Origin: UBA2137 sp037968575
GTDB taxonomy: Bacteria > Pseudomonadota > Alphaproteobacteria > Micavibrionales > Micavibrionaceae
Direction: 5' to 3'
DNA length: 5,628 bases
Assembly: GCA_037968575.1 (NCBI GenBank)
Contig: JBBKVR010000078.1
Span: forward strand, 1 to 5,628
The notes below the pieces were generated by a model. The model saw only the letters and a program-made list of their open reading frames with translations. It searched no databases and had not been told where the DNA came from. Of this stretch, positions 1 through 5,628 are shown piece after piece. The translations under genes were made by a program, and so were the position numbers. Within the stretch, counting starts at the first letter, position 1, and each line of letters starts with the position of its first letter.

Positions 1-770
1 TGATTGTATTGGGCGGTGCAAATCTAGTGAACATGGGTAACCTCTTTGGCTATCATGTCTCTGACTTTGGTGTGTTTGCGCCGATATTCTCTATCTGTTG
101 TGTGGTTTATCTCATAAACGCCATGAATATGATTGATGGTATCGATGGGTTATCGGGCGGGCTGTCGCTGGTTGCAACTGGCTTCCTTATGTTGGGTTGT
201 ACATTATCAGGCATGGCTATTCCTGAAGGGCTGTATTTGCTTGCCGGGGGTTTGTTTGCCTTTCTTTGCTTTAATATGCGTTCACCCTTCCGTAAAAAAG
301 CTTCTGTCTTTATCGGTGATGCTGGAAGTATGACATTGGGCCTTGTTCTGGCGTGGTATGCGATGACACTCTCGCAAGCACCATATAACGTTTTGGCACC
401 TATCAGTATTGCGTGGATATTGGCAGTTCCTATCTGGGATGCGTTCGGATTATTCTCTGCAAGAATTCGCAAAGGTCGCCATCCGTTTGAAGCAGATAGA
501 CGCCATTTGCATCACCATTTTCTTGAGGCTGGTTTTGCAGCAGGACAAGCCACACCTATCATTATGGCGTATGCGGCAGTATTGAGTGCGGTTGGTATAT
601 TCTTACCTAAATTTGGAGTTCCAACTTGGGTGTTGACGTATCTTTGGATGGTGATGTGGTTATTGCACGCGCAATTAAGCTTTAAGCCAAACAGCTTTAT
701 TCGCTTTTTGCGCCGAATTCATGCGAGATGGTTTTCGACAGAGCAGCCTTTAAATCGTGCGGAGCAATAA
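1..770 (+). CDS. wecA: WecA-like undecaprenyl-phosphate GlcNAc-1-phosphate transferase (5' truncated by window edge)
   Basis: This is an integral membrane enzyme of the PNPT (MraY/WecA) family. It should transfer a HexNAc-1-phosphate, probably GlcNAc-1-P from UDP-GlcNAc, to undecaprenyl phosphate at the cytoplasmic face, starting O-antigen or similar glycans. The frame is open to the left edge, so the TTG at position 9 is internal and the N-terminus, including the usual DD motif, lies outside. What remains is about 255 residues, compared with about 350-370 for full WecA. Family signatures are visible: NAMNMIDGIDGLSGG near nt 120-164, FIGDAGS near nt 309-329, and the basic loop RKGRHPF followed by the His motif RRHLHHHFLEAGF near nt 498-536. 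Several hydrophobic segments alternate with these loops, and a short basic cytoplasmic tail ends the protein. The last 74 bp also encode the C-terminus of the convergent epimerase. The family call is firm. Sugar specificity is inferred, partly from the Gnu-like neighbour, and a WbpL-type preference is possible. Confidence 0.88.
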   Translation, partial: IVLGGANLVNMGNLFGYHVSDFGVFAPIFSICCVVYLINAMNMIDGIDGLSGGLSLVATGFLMLGCTLSGMAIPEGLYLLAGGLFAFLCFNMRSPFRKKASVFIGDAGSMTLGLVLAWYAMTLSQAPYNVLAPISIAWILAVPIWDAFGLFSARIRKGRHPFEADRRHLHHHFLEAGFAAGQATPIIMAYAAVLSAVGIFLPKFGVPTWVLTYLWMVMWLLHAQLSFKPNSFIRFLRRIHARWFSTEQPLNRAEQ

Positions 771-1665
771 AGCCACTTGAGTGTGTTTTCTCGGCAGAAA
801 AAATCGTATTTGAGCAAAATTTCTGGATGCGTATTCGTGAAACAGGAAACGTTTTCCCTGTTATTTTTGCTAACAAATCAAAGCACCCACCTGCAAAATA
901 ACCCAACCAATAAGGAAGGCGCGGTCCAACACCGCTGCCTTTGCCTAGAGAACTACGCACAGTTTTGACCAATTCATTCATCGTGAAATCAGGCTTGTCG
1001 ACATAGTTGTAGACGTGAACACCTTCTTTGAAATCTAATGCATAAAAGGTAAATGCAGCCACATTCTCAACATACGCCATTGATTTTCTGTTCTTTCCAC
1101 TGCCAATCATAATGAAAGCGCCAGATGCCAATTGCTTGAGCAAATTATAGACGTTTCCACGGTTATCAGGACCAAAGACAACAGTTGGGCGAATAATTGT
1201 TAGTGCGTGTTTTTTGGGTGCATGGCGTTGCCATAGATAATAGACCGCCTCGGCAGCAGATTTTGTCTTGCCGTATTCATTGAAAGGTTGGTGAGGTGTG
1301 TCTTCGTCAGGCTCACCCGTCTGGAAGCCATAAACGGCAACAGAGCTGGTAAAAATTAAGTTCTCGATGCCTAGTTTAGTGGCAACCTCACAAAGAACTT
1401 CGGAGCCTCGAACATTTGTATCGTGATAGAGGCTTAAGGGACGGACATCATCGCGATGAACAGCAGCCAGATTGATAATGACATCACATCCTCGGCAAAC
1501 GTCTTCCAATTCACTTGCTTCACGAATATCAGAGAATTTCCAAAGCTCAGGGTATGCTTGTGACTCTTCAATGTCTCCAATAACAACATCGTGTCCTGCT
1601 TTTTGCAGAAGTGGGACAAGATTTGTTCCGATAAAACCACTTCCGCCTATCAATGTAACTTTCAT
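697..1665 (-). CDS. gnu: Gnu-like (Z3206-like) GlcNAc-PP-undecaprenol 4-epimerase, extended SDR family
   Basis: This 322-residue NAD-dependent epimerase/dehydratase probably interconverts GlcNAc-PP-undecaprenol and GalNAc-PP-undecaprenol, the lipid-linked product of WecA. The Rossmann motif GGSGFIG sits at residues 7-13, with Asp31 after strand 2 favouring NAD. The catalytic set is TSSVAVYG (Ser107/108) and Tyr131-x3-Lys135 in EYGKTK. Several stretches match my memory of E. coli O157 Gnu/Z3206 almost residue for residue: HRDDVRPLSLY, IIRPTVVFGPDNRGNVYNLL, KSMAYVENV, VYNYVDKPDFTMN, KITGK and THSSGFIAP. Its length is close to that of Z3206 (about 331). The ATG start has a weak AAGAGA ribosome site 8 nt upstream (complement of 1674-1679) and places the Rossmann strand right at the N-terminus. 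The 3' end overlaps the opposing wecA-like gene. Alternatives are a UDP-HexNAc 4-epimerase or a WbpV/WreQ-type 4-ketoreductase. The family is certain; the lipid-linked substrate rests on recalled similarity and on the neighbour. Confidence 0.8.
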   Translation of the reverse strand: MKVTLIGGSGFIGTNLVPLLQKAGHDVVIGDIEESQAYPELWKFSDIREASELEDVCRGCDVIINLAAVHRDDVRPLSLYHDTNVRGSEVLCEVATKLGIENLIFTSSVAVYGFQTGEPDEDTPHQPFNEYGKTKSAAEAVYYLWQRHAPKKHALTIIRPTVVFGPDNRGNVYNLLKQLASGAFIMIGSGKNRKSMAYVENVAAFTFYALDFKEGVHVYNYVDKPDFTMNELVKTVRSSLGKGSGVGPRLPYWLGYFAGGCFDLLAKITGKTFPVSRIRIQKFCSNTIFSAEKTHSSGFIAPHDLKAALSKTISHEFGAKSE

Positions 1666-1739
1666 ATAACCAATCTCTTACCGTGTAAATTTTTGCTTCT
1701 GGTTCTTGTTTTTACAGGTAATCATGCAATGATACCACC
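1666..1739. promoter_or_regulatory. Divergent intergenic region between the epimerase and GT4 genes
   Basis: These 74 bp separate the two divergent start codons, so they must hold the promoter or promoters for both genes unless these lie inside the coding regions. For the rightward gene, a weak pair TTGTTT (1706-1711) and AATGAT (1728-1733) with 16-nt spacing would place the transcript start very close to the ATG at 1740. No convincing -35/-10 pair was found for the leftward gene. The region is T-rich on the plus strand around 1688-1714. There is no clear operator palindrome or terminator hairpin. That it is regulatory follows from the gene arrangement; the exact elements are guesses. Confidence 0.4.
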
Positions 1740-2834
1740 ATGAAAATTGCATATATTATAACGCGTATGGATGAATATGGTGGAGCGCAAGTCCACATCC
1801 GCGATATGACGACGTATCTCAAAGGGCAGGGTGATGAGCCGTTGGTTCTATCAGGCTGGCCAGGAAAAGTTTCTGATTTTATTGAACATCTTGGAATCCC
1901 TTATCATGAAATTCCTGATTTGGTACGCACGATTAAGCCTTTGCAGGATATCAGAGCTTTTCTCCAAATTCGAAAAGTATTGAAAGAGCAAAGACCAGAC
2001 GTTGTTTCGTGTCATTCCTCAAAGGCAGGGCTGTTGGGACGTTTGGCAGCGTTTAGTTGCGGCATTCCTGTTATTTTCACGGCGCATGGCTGGGCATTTA
2101 CCGAGAATGTACCCCAACCCAAACGCGGAATTTACAAGTTGATTGAGAAAATTGGCGGATTGTTCTCCTCACACATCATTACAGTTAGTGAGTATGACCG
2201 AGAGCTGGGCTTAAGGGCAAAAATTACCAAGCCATCCAAAATGACAGCTATTCATAATGGAATGCCCAATAGACCAGAGCCCAAACGCACAAAATTAATT
2301 AAAGGTGATGCTGTTCACATGATGATGATTGCGCGTTTTGGACCACAAAAAGATCACGCAACATTGTTAAAGGCGCTAACCGAAATTAAAGAAAAGAATT
2401 GGGTTCTGTCTCTAGTAGGTGGCGGTGATAACTCCGATGTTGTGAGGCTCACGGATGAATTAGAATTAACTGATAGAATAAAGTTTTTGGGTGAGCGGGA
2501 AGATATTCCAGAACTCTTGGAAACAGCAGATTTGTACTGTTTGATTTCACATTGGGAAGGTTTTCCGCGCTCTATTCTAGAGGCTATGCGCTCAGGGCTA
2601 GCCGTTGTTGCGACTGATGTTGCTGGGGTTAAGGAATCTGTAGAGCAAGGAAAAACAGGATATGTTGTTCCTCATGAAAATATTGGTGCTCTGTCACAAG
2701 TCTTGAAGGAACTAACCGAGGATAAAGAAAAGCTCGCTAAAATGGGTGAAGAGGGTCGCAAAGTCTTCGAAGAGAACTTTACGTTTCAACACATGATGGA
2801 AAAAAATCAGAAAATTTACAAGAAGGTTACTTGA
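1740..2834 (+). CDS. Family 4 glycosyltransferase (GT-B fold, retaining)
   Basis: This 364-residue cytoplasmic or membrane-associated glycosyltransferase should move a sugar from a nucleotide donor to a lipid-linked glycan, envelope glycan or similar acceptor. The N-terminal Rossmann half starts MKIAYIITRMDEYGGAQVHI, with the glycine-rich acceptor-side loop at residues 14-15. It continues with CHSSKAGLLGRLAA (91-104) and TAHGWAF (114-120), typical of GT4. The C-terminal donor-binding half begins around MMMIARFGPQKDH (195-206) and contains LVGGGD (225-230). The EX7E motif is Glu273 to Glu281 in EGFPRSILEA, followed by GLAVVATDVAG. Length and both domains are complete. No Shine-Dalgarno-like sequence precedes the ATG, but the start fits the family's N-terminus exactly. 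It lies divergent to the Gnu-like epimerase, so a role in extending GalNAc-PP- or GlcNAc-PP-undecaprenol is plausible. Donor, acceptor and linkage cannot be read from the sequence. Confidence 0.9.
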   Translation: MKIAYIITRMDEYGGAQVHIRDMTTYLKGQGDEPLVLSGWPGKVSDFIEHLGIPYHEIPDLVRTIKPLQDIRAFLQIRKVLKEQRPDVVSCHSSKAGLLGRLAAFSCGIPVIFTAHGWAFTENVPQPKRGIYKLIEKIGGLFSSHIITVSEYDRELGLRAKITKPSKMTAIHNGMPNRPEPKRTKLIKGDAVHMMMIARFGPQKDHATLLKALTEIKEKNWVLSLVGGGDNSDVVRLTDELELTDRIKFLGEREDIPELLETADLYCLISHWEGFPRSILEAMRSGLAVVATDVAGVKESVEQGKTGYVVPHENIGALSQVLKELTEDKEKLAKMGEEGRKVFEENFTFQHMMEKNQKIYKKVT

Positions 2835-2875
2835 CCGCTTTTGTGGATAAGCAAGGCTCTTAAAAATGTGCTTCA

Positions 2876-2904
2876 TTGCTCATCACTGATTCTCTTCCTA
2901 CACT
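2876..2904 (+). promoter_or_regulatory. Possible sigma70-type promoter for the AMIN lipoprotein gene
   Basis: TTGCTC (2876-2881) and TACACT (2899-2904) are separated by 17 bp, the ideal spacing. They match the -35 and -10 consensus at only 3 and 4 of 6 positions. A start about 7 nt downstream would give a short leader of roughly 20 nt that still contains the ribosome binding site at 2920-2924. It sits in the 97-bp gap after the glycosyltransferase stop, where I see no strong terminator hairpin, so read-through transcription is also possible. Confidence 0.3.
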
Positions 2905-2919
2905 CAAACCTCAGTTATT

Positions 2920-2924
2920 AAGGA
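2920..2924 (+). promoter_or_regulatory. Ribosome binding site of the AMIN lipoprotein gene
   Basis: AAGGA lies 7 nt before the ATG at 2932. This supports that start over other in-frame candidates, and the encoded signal sequence begins immediately. Confidence 0.65.
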
Positions 2925-2931
2925 TATCTCC

Positions 2932-3729
2932 ATGCGTTTCGCATTACTCTTGTTTGTCGTTTTATTGTCTGGTTGTGAATATCTCACTTCAGCAGAAAAT
3001 GGCGATGAAATGCGTTTACCACCACCTTCTCAAGAGAGCTGGGCGTTGGATGATGGGCAGAGTGTGTCTTCTGTTCCCCCTGAAGTGACTGTCATTGAAA
3101 CCGAAGAGGCTGTGATTGCTCCTGCACCAAAAATAATTAAACCACAAATAGATGAGAGAGTAACCGTGCTTCGTAACGAAGTGGTGCGCCTGCAAGCAGA
3201 AGTAGATGCGCTTAGACCTCACATGCAAAAAGTCGATGTGATTGACCAGCAGTTAAAACAAATTGCAGGTGAGTTGAACAGAATTGATGGAAAATACGGT
3301 TTGGCAGAAACGCCGAAACCAACGCCTCAAAAAGCAAAGGCTAAGCCCATTAAAAAGCCAGTCAAGAAAGCCTCTACCCCAAGCCAATCCATGAAAGTGA
3401 CTGGCGGTGAGAAAGAGGTTGGTCGTGTACGTTTTGGTAAAGTCGGTAATGCAACGCGCGTTGTACTTGATTTGGGTGCACCAGCTAAGTTCACAACTGA
3501 TTTAGATAATGAAGAAAAGCTTTTGATTATCGAATTACCAAATACAAAATACAATGCAAAGGCTCAAGGAAGTGGCTTAGGTGTTGTGAAAAATTATAAC
3601 GGTGAGACAGCAAGTGATGGGACAGCGCAAGTTATCTTGCAACTTAACTCAGCCGTCAAAATCTCGGAAAGCCATAGCTTGCCGCCCAATGGACCATATG
3701 GTCACCGCGTCTATTTGGATTTGAAGTAA
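2932..3729 (+). CDS. Lipoprotein with coiled coil and C-terminal AMIN domain
   Basis: This 265-residue lipid-anchored envelope protein has no enzymatic domain. A short signal peptide (MRF plus the hydrophobic run ALLLFVVLL) ends in the lipobox LSGC, so Cys15 should be the acylated N-terminus. Residue +2 is Glu rather than Asp, which by E. coli rules permits outer-membrane sorting. A Pro/Glu-rich spacer (about 25-72) is followed by a heptad-like coiled coil (about 74-118; LRNEVVRLQAEVDALR, then QQLKQIAGELNRI). A Lys/Pro-rich linker follows (about 127-150; KAKAKPIKKPVKKA). The C-terminal 100 residues (about 163-265) look like an AMIN domain: VRFGKVGNATRVVLDLG, a central LLIIELPNTKY strand and a terminal RVYLDLK. 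AMIN domains in AmiC-type amidases and PilQ-type secretins bind peptidoglycan or localise proteins, so a peptidoglycan-tethering or scaffold role is inferred. No amidase or secretin domain follows. Its true partner is unknown. The stop is 5 bp from the end of the opposing gene. Confidence 0.8.
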   Translation: MRFALLLFVVLLSGCEYLTSAENGDEMRLPPPSQESWALDDGQSVSSVPPEVTVIETEEAVIAPAPKIIKPQIDERVTVLRNEVVRLQAEVDALRPHMQKVDVIDQQLKQIAGELNRIDGKYGLAETPKPTPQKAKAKPIKKPVKKASTPSQSMKVTGGEKEVGRVRFGKVGNATRVVLDLGAPAKFTTDLDNEEKLLIIELPNTKYNAKAQGSGLGVVKNYNGETASDGTAQVILQLNSAVKISESHSLPPNGPYGHRVYLDLK

Positions 3730-3734
3730 ACTTA

Positions 3735-4415
3735 TTACGCTGTTACAGGTTGAAACCCTATCAAGGTTCTCCTATTTATTTCTTCACTAACAGCCTCACA
3801 TACTTCTGATGGTTCATATCTTGACCCAGTGAGTGTAATTATTCTGTCTACAGGCCTGCTTGTGAGAGCTTCGACGTGTTCTGAATAGCCAGATGCAATA
3901 ATAAAGTCACTGAAAGCATTGGAGAATTTACTTTCTTCTTCATCCAAAGACATTCCAAAACGTGTGTCGGTTAAGCTATGAATCTGCAAAACCCTGCCAT
4001 ATGTGCCCAACGTAAGATTTGAAGTAGAAATGAGTGCCCGTGCTGTGCGTAAACGCTCTGTATACTCGTGAATTTGATGATTCATGCGAGCGTCTGTAAT
4101 TGTAGGATCTTCGCCTTCTCGGTATTCAGGAAAGTCAAGCGTGCTGTCTTCCTCATTTTCTCCCAAATCTAGGCCAACAGCATAAAAATGCTCAACAAGG
4201 AATCCGTCTGACGAACAAGACTGGCTGCTTCCCGCAAAACGTAATGTTGAGTTTTGATATTCTTCAGATTCGTTTAGAGCTATTTCAAATGTAGGCACTG
4301 TTTCTATTTGTTCTAGGCTAAAACCACCCATGTCATCCATATCTTCGATAGTATTATCGGCAGATACAGGTGAGGACAATGCCAATGCAGTGGCAGCAAC
4401 TAAACGTGAAAACAT
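3735..4415 (-). CDS. Acidic Sec-exported protein of unknown function
   Basis: I do not recognise this 226-residue protein. Its N-terminus MFSRLVAATALALSSPVSA is a classic Sec signal peptide with predicted cleavage after Ala19, so the mature form is periplasmic or secreted. The mature part is strongly acidic, with clusters DNTIEDMDDM (20-29), LGENEEDSTLDFPEYREGED (84-103) and LDEEES (157-162). It has two cysteines, Cys67 (SQSCSSDGF) and Cys206 (SEVCEAV), which could form one disulfide. There are no membrane segments after the signal and no enzyme motif I know. The start is well supported by an AGGAAGG ribosome site 6 nt upstream. The gene ends in tandem TAA TAA stops (3732-3737 complement), 5 bp from the convergent AMIN lipoprotein gene. 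It lies downstream of the symporter on the same strand, but a 91-bp gap separates them. Signal peptide, ribosome site and intact length make a real gene likely. Confidence 0.75.
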   Translation of the reverse strand: MFSRLVAATALALSSPVSADNTIEDMDDMGGFSLEQIETVPTFEIALNESEEYQNSTLRFAGSSQSCSSDGFLVEHFYAVGLDLGENEEDSTLDFPEYREGEDPTITDARMNHQIHEYTERLRTARALISTSNLTLGTYGRVLQIHSLTDTRFGMSLDEEESKFSNAFSDFIIASGYSEHVEALTSRPVDRIITLTGSRYEPSEVCEAVSEEINRRTLIGFQPVTA

Positions 4416-4421
4416 AGAAAA

Positions 4422-4428
4422 CCTTCCT
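4422..4428 (-). promoter_or_regulatory. Strong ribosome binding site of the acidic exported protein gene
   Basis: On the minus strand this reads AGGAAGG, ending 6 nt before the ATG at 4415. It fixes the start at the signal peptide and argues that the unrecognised gene is truly translated. Confidence 0.7.
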
Positions 4429-4506
4429 GAACGCAGTTTATTTTTTATTCTATAAAACTTAAATTTGCAGAAATTTTCAGTTATGCCAAGTAAAATTTGT
4501 GCAATT
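4429..4506 (-). promoter_or_regulatory. AT-rich gap downstream of the symporter; possible promoter for the exported protein gene
   Basis: This very AT-rich stretch separates the symporter stop from the ribosome site of the next gene on the same strand. On the minus strand it contains a TATAGAAT stretch about 35-40 nt before the downstream ATG that could serve as a -10 element. No good -35 sits at the right distance. TTGGCA occurs further upstream, about 30 nt too distant. An imperfect CTGAAA/TTTCTG inverted repeat is too weak for a terminator. Separate transcription of the downstream gene is possible but not shown. Confidence 0.25.
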
Positions 4507-5628
4507 TTATTTCTTTATCCACTTTTGCATGACGGCTGTGGCTGTTAAGTCGCCTGTGACATTGATGGTCGTGCGGCACATATCAAGTAACCTATCGACA
4601 CCTAAAATCAGGGCAATACCTTCTGCTGGAACACCAATTCCAAGCAGTATTGTAGCCAAGACAACGATGCCAACACCAGGTAGCGCAGGGGTTCCGATGG
4701 ATGCTCCAACCGTTGTAACCAACAGCAGAACCATTTCATTGAAACTTAAATCAACTTGAAAGACTTGGGTAAGGAAAAGGGCGGCAACGGCTTGGTAAAG
4801 AGCGGTTCCATCCATATTGATTGTTGCACCTAGTGGAATAGTGAAACGGACAATTTCTGGGCGCATTTTGAGTTTTTCTTCGGCAACGGCAATCGAGATG
4901 GGCATTGTTGCCGCAGACGATGATGTTGAAAAAGCAATGATTTGCGCTTCACGAATTCCGCGTAGGAACGCCAATGGCGATAGTCCTCCAAAGACGCTGA
5001 CAATCACCATATAAACCAGCCCCATCGCAAGCAATCCACCAAGCACACAAGCAACATATAGCCCAACGCTGGTAATCGCTTCAAAGCCAAGTTGGATAAC
5101 AATTTGCGCCATAAGCCCAAAAACGGCATAAGGGGCTATTTTCATCGCCCAGCCAATAATGCGCATAGTCAGTATCTGTCCTGCCTTACAAAGGTTAAGC
5201 ACAGGGGCAACGGAGGGTTTTGAAAGACCTAACATTGCCAAACCAGCTAATATTGAGCCAATGACAATCTGAAGCATATTCTTCTCAAATTGCGCTTTGG
5301 TAAAATTGGTAGGTATCATATTGGCAATACGTTTTGGAATGGTCAGGTCTTCAAGCGTTTGAACGGAGTTGGTGGCGTCAATAGAGCCGTTTCCAAGTGC
5401 ATTTTCGATGAGTGCAGGATCAACATTTGCACCAGGTTGCACCCAGTTTGTGATTAACATGCCGATTGTAATGGCAATGCAGGTTGTCGCGATGAAATAA
5501 AGAATAGCGCGCCCACCGATTTTCTTTACAAATTCCATCGAACCGCTATCGGCTATCCCCGTGATAATTGAGCAGATAATCAGCGGAACAACCACCATTT
5601 GCAGAAGTCCGAGAAATATCACGCCTGG
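4507..5628 (-). CDS. SLC1/DAACS dicarboxylate/amino acid:cation symporter (5' truncated by window edge)
   Basis: This inner-membrane secondary transporter of the glutamate transporter fold imports acidic amino acids or C4-dicarboxylates with cations. The frame continues past the right edge (upstream residues read Pro-Gly), so the apparent GTG at 5622 is an internal Val. About 373 residues are present, compared with a family norm near 410-440, and only the first helix or two are missing. Numbering from that Val, the early signature LLQMVVVPLI is at 6-15, the HP1 serine motif STSSSAATMP at 232-241, and the TM7 motif NMDGT at 269-273. HP2 IGTPALPGVG follows at 309-318, then TM8 DRLLDMCRTTINVTGD at 343-358. 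The TM8 residues equivalent to GltPh Asp394, Arg397, Thr398, Asn401 and Asp405 are all present. The arginine is the one that binds a side-chain carboxylate, which argues for acidic rather than neutral substrates. GltP-type, DctA-type and related members cannot be separated by eye. Confidence 0.92.
   Translation of the reverse strand, partial: PGVIFLGLLQMVVVPLIICSIITGIADSGSMEFVKKIGGRAILYFIATTCIAITIGMLITNWVQPGANVDPALIENALGNGSIDATNSVQTLEDLTIPKRIANMIPTNFTKAQFEKNMLQIVIGSILAGLAMLGLSKPSVAPVLNLCKAGQILTMRIIGWAMKIAPYAVFGLMAQIVIQLGFEAITSVGLYVACVLGGLLAMGLVYMVIVSVFGGLSPLAFLRGIREAQIIAFSTSSSAATMPISIAVAEEKLKMRPEIVRFTIPLGATINMDGTALYQAVAALFLTQVFQVDLSFNEMVLLLVTTVGASIGTPALPGVGIVVLATILLGIGVPAEGIALILGVDRLLDMCRTTINVTGDLTATAVMQKWIKK

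Noticed and set aside
9..11. TTG as the start codon of the WecA-like gene
   Set aside because: The frame is open upstream to position 1 and the protein lacks the family's N-terminal third, so this is an internal Leu of a truncated gene.
777..968. Small plus-strand reading frame inside the epimerase region
   Set aside because: It is antisense to a well-conserved part of the epimerase, and the translation has no recognisable features.
2832..2837. TTGACC as a -35 element
   Set aside because: It matches the -35 consensus well but no -10-like hexamer occurs 16-18 bp downstream, and it overlaps the glycosyltransferase stop codon.
2838..2875. Possible hairpin AAGCA...TGCTT after the glycosyltransferase as a terminator
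   Set aside because: The stem is only 5 bp with a long loop and there is no T-tract after it.
3692..3703. Perfect 12-bp palindrome GACCATATGGTC
   Set aside because: It lies within the AMIN domain coding sequence, is short, stands alone and has no partner copy; it is probably chance.
4473..4485. Imperfect palindrome around CAGAAATTTTCAG as an operator or terminator
   Set aside because: It has a mismatch, is AT-rich, and lies in a region where such near-palindromes are expected by chance.
5620..5622. GTG (minus strand) as the symporter start codon
   Set aside because: The frame continues to the window edge and the residue falls within a conserved early helix, so it is an internal Val.

Overview
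The window looks like chromosomal DNA from a Gram-negative bacterium, most likely a proteobacterium. Three things suggest this: an undecaprenyl-linked glycan initiation module of the O-antigen type, a lipobox lipoprotein carrying a peptidoglycan-type AMIN domain, and a Sec-exported protein. Base composition by eye is moderate (roughly mid-40s percent GC) and even across the window. I see no RNA genes, insertion sequences, CRISPR array, attachment sites or phage genes, and I cannot name the genus.

Layout. Positions 1-770 (+) hold the C-terminal part of a WecA/MraY-type polyprenyl-phosphate GlcNAc-1-phosphate transferase, cut by the left edge. Positions 697-1665 (-) hold an SDR epimerase that closely resembles Gnu (Z3206), the GlcNAc-PP-undecaprenol 4-epimerase. 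It converges on the transferase with a 74-bp overlap of coding 3' ends. A 74-bp gap (1666-1739) separates it from the divergently transcribed GT4 glycosyltransferase at 1740-2834 (+). Next, 2932-3729 (+) encodes a lipoprotein with a coiled coil, a Lys/Pro-rich linker and a C-terminal AMIN domain, with its own ribosome binding site and a possible promoter. It ends 5 bp from the tandem-stop end of an opposing gene at 3735-4415 (-), an acidic exported protein I do not recognise. Upstream of that gene on the same strand, 4507-5628 (-), is an SLC1/DAACS dicarboxylate/amino acid:cation symporter cut by the right edge.

How the genes fit together. The first three genes make a coherent glycan assembly set. 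The WecA-like enzyme would make GlcNAc-PP-undecaprenol, the Gnu-like enzyme would convert it to GalNAc-PP-undecaprenol, and the GT4 enzyme could add a further sugar at the cytoplasmic face. This is inferred from family resemblance and proximity, because the three genes do not form one operon. The AMIN lipoprotein and the exported acidic protein are envelope or periplasmic proteins of unknown specific role. The symporter is a separate nutrient-uptake function. Nothing here is clearly a previously undescribed system. The least explained items are the orphan acidic periplasmic protein and the non-enzymatic AMIN lipoprotein that converges on it.
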